A stretch of DNA of 64,000 nt. Source: Cyanophora paradoxa. Lineage: Eukaryota; Glaucocystophyceae; Cyanophorales; Cyanophoraceae. The stretch spans positions 186,001 through 250,000 of the forward strand of contig QPMI01000058.1 of the NCBI GenBank assembly GCA_004431415.1, written 5' to 3'. A program made the position numbers and the translations under genes. Below, one piece after another: positions 38,004 through 48,295 of the stretch (position 1 is the first letter of the stretch; every line of letters starts with the position of its first letter). Under the pieces are notes generated by a model. The model was given only the letters and a program-made list of their open reading frames with translations, searched no databases and was not told where the DNA came from.

Positions 38004-38444
38004 GCCTCTTCCTCGCTTGCAGTCCAGCATGCAGAACCCTTTTCAATTTGATGCAGATAGCGCGTATACAGCTCTAGATTCAGTACTTCATTCATGCACC
38101 AGTCCCACGGGGAGGCAACGCCCGTTCCCTAGCCTAGTAGCTGTCGTCTTGCACAGATCTATAGCTATTCGACTCCTTAAGCTTTGTTCAGATCTTTTCA
38201 ACCCTTCTGTCCAGTGCGTTCATCAGTATAAGCACTGAACAAGCAAGCTGAATGAACTCCTTCTGCCTTCCGAATGCGCGCCGCGAATGCTGGCGGCATG
38301 CCACTAGGACTCGCGGGGACGGTGAATATTTACAGCGAGTTACAGGGCCCGGCAGGACATGGTAGCGCAGGGCAGACGCGCTGGGCGCGGCCCGCGGCCG
38401 GCGGGGGCGTTCGAGGCTCGTCTTTAGACGTCGCCGCCTTCCAG

Positions 38445-39941
38445 TTAGTACGTGTACTGGGGCCGGGGCGGCTGCGGCTGCGGAGCGCGCAATGAGAAGA
38501 GGCGCGCTTCGAACGGTCGGGAGCAAGCCGGGGCGAAGCGCGGACCGCTGCGGAAGGAGGGCGGGTCGGATAGGAAAGGACGGCGCCGGAGGCGGGCCGG
38601 GGGGACGAGCGCGGGCGCGGACGCACGGGGGGGCGGCGGCGGGGCGTAGGCGGTAGCGTATGCGGTGGCGTATGCGGTGGCGTAGGCGGTTGCCGTGACG
38701 TACGGCGTCGCGGTCGGCGTCGGCGTCTGCGGGGCCGTGGCGAAGTAATTATAAGCCGCGGCCGAGACTGCGGGGGCGTCCTCCTAGACCTCGAGCTCGA
38801 ATTCGAATGCGATCGGACCGGCGGGGGCGTGCAGGGCGGGGTGCGGTACAGGGTGACGGGCGGGCACGCTGCGGGGGGCCCGGTCAGCGCCCTTCGCAAT
38901 TGCGGGGCGCCGCGGCCGCAGGAGCCCCGCGGGCGGGCCGGGAGCGCACTCGGGTAAGCCGTGGGGTAGGTCGTTGGGTAGGTCGAGGGATAGGCTGCGC
39001 TCGGATCAATCAGACGACGCCGCTGTCCGCAACCGCAACGACGCGAGATCGAGCTTCAAGGTGCGCACTCGTCGGGTAGATCGAGGCGACGTAGGTCACG
39101 GTGGGGCTCGGCACGTACGTGGTGACTGTCGTCGGGACCTGCGCACCAGCAGGTTGAACATTGAGGCTTTGAGAGGCTCAAGCCTCGGAAAGCCCAGCTA
39201 CGCGGACAGCTCCGAAATGTCGCGCACATTGGTCGGCAGGACGGAAGGATACGTCGACTGTTTCGATCGATGGGAGTCAGCAGAAGAACCGCCGAAGCCG
39301 CGGCGGCTTCCGCGCGACGCGGGCGCGAGCGCAGGCGTATGCGTACGGGGACGAGACTCGGGTAGCACCTGCGAAGGTGCAGACAGCGCCTCAGATGCGC
39401 GAGATCTAGATGGGGGCGCGACCGCGCATGCGGGATCGCACGTTACGTATGCAACGGGCGGCGGGCACTTCGTGGGCGTCGGTGTCGGCGTAGCCTTGTA
39501 GGTCGGCGTCGCGTACACAGGCGGCGGCGGCGGGGGCGGAGCAGAATAGACGGGAGGCGGTGGCGGAGCAGAATAGGCGGGAGGCGGGGGCGGCGCAGAA
39601 TAGACGGGAGCCGGTGGCGCGGGAGCGTAGGGATCCGCCGCCCCGCGAAGGTCTGCGCGCGCGGAAGCGACGCGCGGGGGCTTCAAACCGATGCCGCCTC
39701 CACCGCGCAGCGAAGGGCCTTTCTTAAATGCGGCAAATGAGCCGGAGGCGCACCGCGACGACCCCAGCGGGCCCGCGCTTCGTCGGGCGCCTGCAGACCT
39801 GCGTCCCGGGCCCGGGGCGGTGAGCGCGCGGCGCGTCGCCCGATGGCCCAGGAGGGGCGCACCGCCCTGCCCGTGCACGAGAGGTGCAGCGAGCACCGCC
39901 AGAGCGAGCGCCAGGCAGAAGGCAAGCTTCGCGGCGTTCAT
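38445..39941 (-). CDS. Extensin-like secreted Pro/Tyr/Thr-rich glycoprotein
   Basis: ATG at 39941 opens a clean signal peptide (MNAAKLAFCLALALAVLAAP, then LVHGQ). After a basic stretch come repeats of YSAPPPPP (four times, about 39545-39605) and YKATPTPTPTKCPPP. Further exons on the same strand carry VPTTVTTYVPSPTVTYVAS (about 39070-39145), YPSTYPTTYPTAYP (about 38945-38998), TPTPTATPYVT with AYATAYATAYATAY (about 38640-38730), and a terminal PQPQPPRPQYTY with stop at 38445. This composition is typical of hydroxyproline-rich cell-wall or extracellular-matrix proteins, which are O-glycosylated on Pro/Hyp and may crosslink through Tyr. Two Cys flank the central part (KCPPP, CDPACA). Exon edges between 39400 and 38900 are not settled. 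Confidence 0.7.
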
Positions 39942-40360
39942 CGCTGCCGATCAATTCAAGTCTCAGGAGCGGTACCCGGGCTAGAGTTTCACGGAACTTT
40001 CACCAACTTTCACGCTGCAGCTTGCCACGCCCTTCGCAGCTTTTGAACGGCCGCAGACCCTGAGAGACGTGTAGAGCAGCTCCAAGCCACCACCAACCGC
40101 CCGCGGACGCCAGCCTGGCCACCTGACCTGGCCTGGCCACCTGACCTCGCCTGAACCGCGCACAACACCGCCGGAGCCGGCCCTCGCTGCTGCATCTAGC
40201 TGTAAGTGAGCCATCGGGGCATCGCCCAGCTGTGCACTCCTGAGGTCAAGTCCGCACTGCCGTCGGGCGCTCCGGGCAACTGCAAGGGCGGCGCGCGCAC
40301 AGCACAGGCCCGCCATCCGTCAAATCCGCAACAGGACATCAGAGGGGGTCCGCTCGGACG
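39942..40360. other. Divergent intergenic region
   Basis: Lies between the start of the extensin-like gene (-) and the MIT-protease gene (+). It contains a short GGCCACCTGACCTGG tandem at about 40120-40150. No gene seen. Confidence 0.6.
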
Positions 40361-42185
40361 ATGGCGGCGGCCTCTCCGCAGTCCCTCCACGCGCAGGCGC
40401 TCGCCCTGGCGAAGAGCGGGGCGGACGCTGCGGAGCTGGGCTTGCTGCAGGCCGCCGTCGACTCCTTCGCGGAGGCCATCGAGCTCTTCATGAGGGAGAC
40501 GGATCGTGCGCGCGGCTCCTGCGGCTCGCCTTTAACTTGCCATCGCCGATGAGCGCGCCGCCGCAGTTCTGAAGCGGGCGGGGCGCGCTGAGGAGGCGGA
40601 GCGGGCGAGGCGGCTGGCGGCCGGCTGCCTGCAGACCGCCGAGAACCTAAAGGCTCAGATGCAGGCGCCGGCCTTGCCGTACGCTTCGTCGTACCCGTCC
40701 GCCCAGCCGGCCTCCCACCACTCGGCTCTCTCTGGCTCCGGCTTCTACGCCTCGGGTCCGTCCGTCCGCCCTCCCGCCCGCCCGCCCGCCAGACCGGGCG
40801 CCCCACACGCCACCGCCCGCCGCGCAGCGCCGCCCCTGCCGCCCTCCGCCCCCGCCATGCCGCCGCCGCCCTCGACGCCGCCGCCGCCGCCCGCGGCGAC
40901 TCCCGACGAGGCCCGGAGGCGGATGCTGCAGGGCGTCGTCCAGCTCCGCTGCGGCCGCAGCAGCGGTTCCGGTGCGGCTGTACCCCCCGCCCGAACTCGG
41001 ACGTACCCCCGACCCCGGCGCCTCCCTCATTCTCCAGGCTCCGTAATCTCGTCAAGAGGCCACATTCTCACCAACGCGCACGTGATCGAGGGGGACGGCC
41101 CCATATTCGTCGCCTGCAACATGGACCTCAAGAGCGAGCCGATCGTGCGCCGTACCCCCCCGCCGTTTGTTCCCCCTGACCCCGTCCCCTCTCTCCCCTC
41201 CCCCCTCCCCCCACCATTCCAGGTCCGGTACATCGCGAAGCCTCTGCAAGTCGACAAGGATTTAGACCTCGCCCTCCTGCACGTCGTCGGTACCCCCGCC
41301 CCGCGTTCCTTTGATCCTGTACCCCGCTTAGCCCCCGTTTTAGCGAACTACCACGACCAACAAGCCAGGTCCTTCGACATCGACCTCGTGCGCCGCGTAC
41401 CCCCTCGCCGACCCCCTCCCTATCACGCCGCCTTTCCGACCTTCGCGTCGTACCCCCCTCCCCCAGGAGCCCGTACCCCTCGGCGACTCGCGCGACCTGT
41501 CGATTGGGGATACTTTGTGGATCGTCGGTACCCCGGATTTCGTTCTCGCCCGCGGCCCCCGCCGAGTTTGCCCGCGCAGGTTTCCCGGGGCTTGGCGGGG
41601 GTACCGTGACGCTCACGCAAGGGATCGTGAGCGGGTTCCTCGACGAGGGCCAGTGGATCAAGACCGACGCGGGTGCGCTGTACCCCGCCCCAGACGAGCC
41701 CCGTACCCCCCCCCCCCGAAAAGACCGTTCGTTCCTGATGACGTCGCCCCCTCCGGCAGAGATCAACCCGGGCAACAGGTGCGGTGGCCTCGCCCAGGGC
41801 CCGGGGTGGCAGCGGATAGTGGGCACGCGTTCGTCTAGAACTGACGCCCGGCCGGCTCCGCGCCGTACCACGGTACCCCCAGCGGCGGCGGGGCGTTCCG
41901 GGACGGGCGCCTTGTTGCGGTGGCCTCGGCCGCGGCCTCCGAGCGCTCGACCTCCCAGGAGGGAGCCAAGGTGCGCCTAACGGAGTCTGTGCCTGTTCGG
42001 TCGGCGGTGGCTATGTTCAGGCTGACGTCGATGCGCCCCGCCCTGCCCCGCCCTGCCCCGCCGGCCGGCAGGTCCTGGGCAAGCTAGGCCTGCTCAGGCC
42101 CCTCCACCTCGCCCGGCCCCTCGTCACCAGGGCGCGGGAGGTCGGCGGCACCGGGGGTGCCCCCTGCGCCCCAATCCCCGGCTAG
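40361..42185 (+). CDS. MIT-domain and HtrA-like serine protease fusion
   Basis: A trypsin-fold protease with an N-terminal MIT helix bundle. Exon 1 (ATG 40361) gives HAQALALAKSGADAAELG and VDSFAEAIELFMRE; the next gives AAAVLKRAGRAEEAERARR and QTAENLKAQ, together a MIT domain as in Vps4 and other ESCRT partners. A Pro/Ala-rich linker follows (40660-40910). The protease has RGHILTNAHVIEG (catalytic His, about 41060-41095), VDKDLDLALLHVV (Asp, about 41250), GDSRDLSIGDTLWIVGTP, GTVTLTQGIVSGFLDEGQW and EINPGNS spliced to GGGAFRDGRLVAVAS (catalytic Ser, 41760-41925). All three triad residues are present. A last exon (KVLGKLGLLRPLHLARP) ends at 42185; no PDZ domain is seen. Introns are of the GTGCGC-CGTACCCC type. 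The MIT part suggests recruitment to ESCRT-III membranes. The junction near 40500-40560 is uncertain. Confidence 0.85.
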
Positions 42186-42782
42186 CTAGGCCCGAGGGAC
42201 TCTCAGAATCTGTGTTTTCGGCATGCGCATCGGCGTCCTGGGCCGGGCCCGGGGGATCTCCTGCGTTCTGATCTTGCACTCCGTGCGGCGGGTTGGCCCA
42301 GTGCAGTTCATTGCAGGCACTGCGGCAGCTGCGGGCCAAACCTACTAACTAGGAACGAAGGCTAGAAAGCCTAACAGAGAGTGACGTCGACAGCCTGGCA
42401 GCGTCCACACTGCCCCCTAGTAGCCTAGTAGTAGTTGGCCCCTACCGGTACCTGCCCGGCCAGGCTGCCAGGCTGGTTCGTATACTAGGCTAGTAGGCTG
42501 TGGTAGCTGCGCATGTAGCCCCCACTGGCCCCCCAGGCGGCGGGGCCAGGCCCCCCAGTGGGCGGCAGTGGCCCCCAGTGGCCCCCGGGGCCGGACCGCC
42601 CCCGGCCCAGTGGGCCCCCAGGCCCCCCACTGCCCCCCCCAGGGAATTCGAAGGCTGAGCTCGAGGCTCCTGCGGGGGAGTCCTGCCAGGCTGAGTCCTG
42701 ACTCCTGAGCAGGCCCGCGCGCGCGCGCGCGGCCCGCGGGATTAGGCCGGATTCCCGCGGGAATGCCGGGAACTTCGGAATG

Positions 42783-42813
<31 letters not shown>

Positions 42814-42834
42814 CCGGACTCGGGACGGCAAATG
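42186..42834. other. Intergenic region with simple repeats
   Basis: No gene seen. It contains degenerate GGCCCCCAGTGG tandem repeats (about 42515-42640), a CG run near 42718-42732 and the (TA)n tract just before the hAT-like element. Confidence 0.6.
42788..42813. repeat. (TA)n microsatellite
   Basis: About 13 uninterrupted TA dinucleotides, 29 bp to the left of the hAT-like element. Confidence 0.9.
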
Positions 42835-42842
42835 GTCGGGCA
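42835..42842. repeat. Left target-site duplication of the hAT-like element
   Basis: GTCGGGCA, identical to 43356-43363. Confidence 0.92.
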
Positions 42843-43355
42843 CAGTGATGGCATTTTTTCTAGAAACTTTTCTATAAACAATTTCGAAATCAATTTCGAA
42901 ATTGTTTCCGAAAAGGTCCCGAGAGACCCCCCTAATTAGGAATTGTTTCTATTTAAGGGGGGTACTTTCGTTTTGCCACATTCTGCGCGAAACACGGCGA
43001 AACAACGCATTAGAATGATAGGAAACGTGATAGAAAGGTTAAACAACACGATAGGAGTCTATCGTAGACGTCTAGAACCGGAACTCAGCCGCCAACAAGG
43101 CTCAGCGGCTGGCAGGGGGTACGAGGTGTGAATTTCCCTTTCGTACTGTCGCATGTTCTGATGATCAGGAAGACACGAAACTGGACAGTTACCAATAGGG
43201 AAAGCATAAGAAGGTTAAAGGGAGCGTCAGGCATCAGCAGAAGGGCCCTCGGGAGGGGCCCCTGATTTCGGAAATATTTCGGAAATATTTCCGAAATATT
43301 TCGGAAACGTTTCCGAAATGGTCCATTTTTGGGTTAATTCGGAATACCATCACTG
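42843..43355. mobile_element. Non-autonomous hAT-like DNA transposon (MITE), 513 bp
   Basis: The ends are perfect 9-bp inverted repeats CAGTGATGG...CCATCACTG, extending to about 13 bp with one mismatch. They are flanked by an exact 8-bp target duplication GTCGGGCA (42835-42842 and 43356-43363). An 8-bp duplication with CAGNG ends is the hAT signature. Inside each end are clusters of TTTCCGAAA/TTTCGAAA palindromes (42884-42916 and 43264-43320), the usual position of transposase-binding repeats. There is no transposase ORF. Composition is far AT-richer than the host DNA. The intact ends and perfect duplication point to recent insertion. Confidence 0.92.
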
Positions 43356-43363
43356 GTCGGGCA
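43356..43363. repeat. Right target-site duplication of the hAT-like element
   Basis: GTCGGGCA, identical to 42835-42842. Confidence 0.92.
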
Positions 43364-44029
43364 ATGACTCGCCAATGTCGCATAAGGAGAAGGTTGATTT
43401 AAACCCCATTGATGTCGCTTGAATGGGCCTCGTGTCGGATTCAAGATGGGGGTACTGCGGCTACGACTGCCGCACAGTCCCGCACTGCGCATGCGCCGCG
43501 GCGAGTCTGCAGCAGCAGCGCGCATCCGCAGCCGTGCAATCGATCGATCGACGTCGACGGATCGCTCGTCGTTCGCTTGCCCTAGGCCTGCATGCAGCTC
43601 CCGCTAGCGCTGGGTCTACAGCCTACTAGTACAGGCTAGCTGAGGCTACAGGCTACAGCTGCGCGCGCATGCAGCTACCGCGGCCGGAAGAGGCGATCGA
43701 CCGTCGGACACTTCTCATCGCATGCGCATGTATCGCGCCGCAGCCTCGCCGAATCGGTGCTACTAGACTGGACGACTTGCTGCCGTAGCACGCCGATATC
43801 GATCGCCCACCGTACCGGTACCTCTGATCGATTCGACTCGTTCTCACCGTTAGCACCGAGTAGACCGTCTTTCGCGGGAGCCTGCTGCTGCTGTTCGAAC
43901 GCGCTTAGTTATCGGGGTCCGCCAGCCTCCCAGCCAGGCGTGCCACGCCTTGCCCTCGTACGTCGTAAGACGGACTTGCTCGGTAGAGCGTCCCTGTGCG
44001 GCGGCAGCAGCACAGGGGAGCGAGAAGCG
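43364..44029. other. Upstream region of the histidine kinase gene
   Basis: No supported exon. It is rich in short palindromes (CGATCGATCGACGTCG and CTACAGGCTACAG-type repeats at 43535-43660). An additional 5' exon of the kinase could hide here. Confidence 0.5.
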
Positions 44030-47000
44030 ATGTGGGAGACCAGCTTGCTTCGCGCTGTCTCGCGTGTCCAGAGCCTCTACATCGCGCGGGCTGAGCAGCA
44101 GGAGCTCTTCGGTGCGCGGCGCCGCCGCGTCCTGAGCGCGCAAGTGTAACGCGACGGCAGCCGAGCTGCTCAGCGCGTTCCTAGACACTCTCGAAAGGTC
44201 CGCCGCCATGCAGCGCTTCGTTGCGCCGCGCGCCCCATCCAACTCTGGGTTATGCTCGACTCACACGGGCTCCGCGCGTGGATGCGTGCGTCCCTTTCCT
44301 CTACGCAGCGAGTATGGATTCATCGGGGAAATTTTTGAGGAGGAGGGACACCCGTTCCTGCGGACGCACGCCCTCACAAACGCGCGCCGCTCTGCACATG
44401 TGTGCTTGAGTTTTCCGGCCGGCTGAAGCCCGCCTGGTCCGCGATTAGATCTCGTGGGACGAGGACACGAGGCGCCTGTACGAGGAGAGCAAGCGCACCG
44501 GACTCGAATTCCGCAATCTCAACGTGCGCCGTACCCCCCTCAGCCCCTCCCTCACCCCGGCGCCTCACCCGCCCATGTACCCCGCAGTCGCTCTTCGGGC
44601 GCGTCATCGTCACGGGCGAGCCCTTCGTTTGTAATGGTGCGGTACCCCCCTTCAGCTCCCGCCCGAGTTCCGAACCGCGTACCCCAGATCCTGCAAACCA
44701 CCCGGCTCGGGCGGGACTTCCGAAGGGCCACCCCGCCCTGAACTCGTTCTTGGTGCGCCGTACCCCTCCCCGAACCCCGCGTTTCCTCCCGCGCTGAAAT
44801 TCTCGGGGGGTAGGGCATGCCTCTCAAGCTGGGGGACACCCTGATTGGCATGGTCGGCGTTGCGAACCGCCCAGGGGGGTACGAGATGGAGCACGCAACA
44901 CGGCTCCAGGCGCGTGCATGCCGCCCCTTCTGTCTCTGTACCCCTCCGCCTTGCGAACCGGGGGGCGCAGCCGCTGCTGGGTACCTGCGCGCAGCTCATC
45001 GCCGCGTACGGGATCGAGCAGGCGAGCGGCCGTACCCCCCGCACTCCCCCCCCCCCTCCCATCTGAAAGCGGTCTCCCCCCCACTTCCCACTCCACGCCC
45101 TCGCCCCCGCAGAGGCGACGGGAGGCGGAGGAGAAGCTCGTGGCTGCCCGCGAGGCCGCCGAGGCGGCGGTCAAAGTCAAGTCGCAGTTCCTCGCGAACA
45201 TGTACCCCCTTTTCCTCTTTTTTTAGCTCCGATCGGCCCCCGACCTCACGCCGCAGGTCCCACGAGATGCGGTGGGCCGTACCCCCCCCCCCTCTGCTGA
45301 CCTAAGCGAAACCGTCACGCTGAACTGTCGCGCCCCTTTTGGGGGGTACTACGCCGCGCCAATGGATCCAGGACGCCGCTGAACGGTGCGCGCGCGCGGG
45401 GGTCCCGCCCGCCCGCCCGCCCCCGGTCCGCCTCGAGCTGAGCGCCCGATCATGACCCCCTCGCGCGCGCAGGAATCCTGGTGCCCCTGCTCCCTGCTCC
45501 CCCCCCCCCCCCCAACACCAGCGCCTGACCTCACCCCCCCCAGGGCGTGACGGACCTGATCGCTCAGACGCCGCTCTCGGACGAGCAGGGCGAATACGTC
45601 ACGTGCGCCCGCCTCCCTCAGACTCAGCGGAAGACTGGCCGGCCGGTGGAGAGTGGGCAGGCCTACCTAGAGGGACGGCCCGCCTCCACGCAGGGCCGCT
45701 GACCCCCGCCTCCCCCCCTCTCCCCCGCAGGACGATCCGGCAGTCGGGCGAGGCGCTCCTCGCGGTCATCAACGTGCGCTCGCCCCGCCCGACCCCGGTC
45801 CCCGGGCCCCCGGCCTCCTTAGCTTCGGCTAGAGCTCAAGGGTTGCAACCAGCTAGCTTGCAGCTAGCTAAAATCCATCTATCTAGAAGAAGGGTTAGGG
45901 GTTGCTAGTGCGGGCCCGGCCCCGCCCGGCCCCCGGCCCCCGGCCCCCGGCCCCCGGCCCCCGGCCTGGCCTCCTCCTTGCTGGCTTGGGCTAGAGCCTA
46001 ATCTTGAAGGGCCGGAGCTAGCTAGCTAGCTCGCCCCTCCCGAGCCGCCGCCGCCTCCTTCTGCTCGGGCGGGGCGCTCGAATGCTAATTTGATCTACTT
46101 TGATCCTAATTTGATCTCGAGTAGTAATTTGATCTGGACCGCAGGACATCCTGGAGTTCAGCAAGAACGAGCACCTCAAGCTCGTCCTCGAGGAACGGCC
46201 CTTCGACCTCCTACCCCTCCTAGAGGAGGTCGGCCGTACCCCGCGCCGCGCCGCGCCGGACCTGCGGGATCGGTGGCTAGAAGGGCTCCAGATAGATGGA
46301 AAGCTGCGACTTGGCCATCTGTCTATCTTGTCTAGCTTTCTATCTAGCGTCCCTCGGGCTTCAGAGGAGGGGGGCTCTGGGGGAAGTCCGGGCCCGGGCT
46401 GCCCGCGCGCCGGCGCGCGCAGCAGCTCTGACGCCATGCCGCCTGCGCGCTCCCGCCGCCCGCGCCCGCGCCCGCGAGATAGATAGATAGATAGATAGAT
46501 AGACAGATCTGTCTATCTTGTCTAGATTCCTATCTAGAGCCCGTCGAGCTTTCTATCTAGCGTCCCTCCGGCTTCCAGGCTGCCCAGGCTGCCCGCGCCC
46601 AGGCTGCCCGCGCGCCGGCGCCCGCGCGCAGGTCTGACCCCTCGCCGCCTGTGCGCAGGTCTGCGACGAGTGCTCGGTCACCGCCCACGGCAAGGCGAGC
46701 TCGCCCTCCTAGATAGATAGAAAGCTGCGAATTAGCCATCTGTCTATCTATCTATCTACGTACCTATGTAGCTAGATAGATTTCTATCTAGAGCCCTTCA
46801 AGCTTTCTATTATAGTGCTCGGTGACCGCCCACTGCAAGGCGAGCGAGCAACCCCCGCGCCCGGCACCCATCCCCCCCCTCCCCGCCCTTGACCTAGCTT
46901 GCGCTTTGCTCTCCCCTCCCCTCCTCTGAGCGGGCGAGCGCGGCCGCCCTCGCCTTCCCCTTTGCCCCGCCTCTGAGCCCCTCCTCTCCTCCTCCTCCTC

Positions 47001-48264
47001 CTCTCGGGGCTGCGTGGCTCTGCCCTCTCGTCCTCTGATCTTCTCTTCTTCCTCTCGGGGCGCAAAGGAAGAAGCTGTCCTCTGTCCTCTGAGCTTCTCT
47101 TCTTCCTTTCGGGGCGCAGGGGATCGAGCTCTCGCTGCACGTCGACCGCCGCGTTCCCCTCCGCGTCGACGGCGACCGCTTCCGCCTGTGCGCCGGCCCC
47201 GCCCCGCCCCGCCCCGCCCCGCCGAGAAGCTTACTGCGCCCTACAATATAATGCGGTGGCGCCCTTCGAAGCTTCTTACAAATGAAGCGCCCTATAACGT
47301 CTTCTAAGACGGCGACCGCTCCCCCTGCCTGCCTGACGGGCCCGCGTTTCGGGGGGCGCGCCGCAGTCGGCAGGTCCTCGTTAACCTCGTCGGGAACGGT
47401 GAGCGGGGCTCCCCCGGGGCCCAGCTTTCTAGGCCGGGGCAACAGCAGGATCAAGGGGCCGGGGCCAGCCTCACCGTTTCAAATGAGGCCCCCTGCTTTC
47501 TAGGCCGGGGCCAGCCTCACCGTTTCAAATGAGGTCCTAGTGAGCCGACGCTTCTCGAGGCACCGCCCAGCTTTCTAGGCCGGGGAAGGAGCTGTCGCCC
47601 CTTGGGGGGGAGGGGGGGGGGGGGGGGGGGGGGGGGGCTGGAGAATGCTCCCTCAGCTGTCAGCTGTCGCCCCCCAGCCGCTCGCTAAGCCGACGCTTCT
47701 CCGCCCCGCCCGCTTCGACCCCCCCGCGCCACCACAGCCCTCGCCGGCCTTCCCCCCGCCCTCACTTCCGCTTTCGCCGCAGCGGTCAAGTTCACGGCGG
47801 AGGGCCACGTGACTGTGATGGTGTACCCCGAGGAGGAGGGTCCCGCCGAGGGCGCCGGGGGCCCGGCCGCCACTGCCGCCGCCGCCGTTGCGCAGCCTGC
47901 GCTGCCGACGCCGCCGCCGCGGCCCCGGCACGCCCGCCCGCACATCCACCGGCCCTCCGTCTCCCCCGCCGGACCATGCCCCTTCCAGCGCCCGGCCATG
48001 AGCCCGTGCCCCTCGCCCCCGCCCGTCTCCTGCTACCCCTTCTCGGCGCCGGCCCCTGGCCACTCCTCGCACTCCCCGCCCCCGCCCGAGCTTCGCACCC
48101 TCTCCCTCCGATTCGTCGTCGAGGCGAGCGCGCGAGCGAGCATGGGGTACCCCCCACCACCTCCGCCCCGCTGACGTCTACCACGCCCGGGGGGGGTACA
48201 GGACTCGGGCCCGGGCATCCCGGAGGAATCGCGCTCGAAGCTCTTCCAGCCCTTTAGCCAGGCG

Positions 48265-48295
<31 letters not shown>

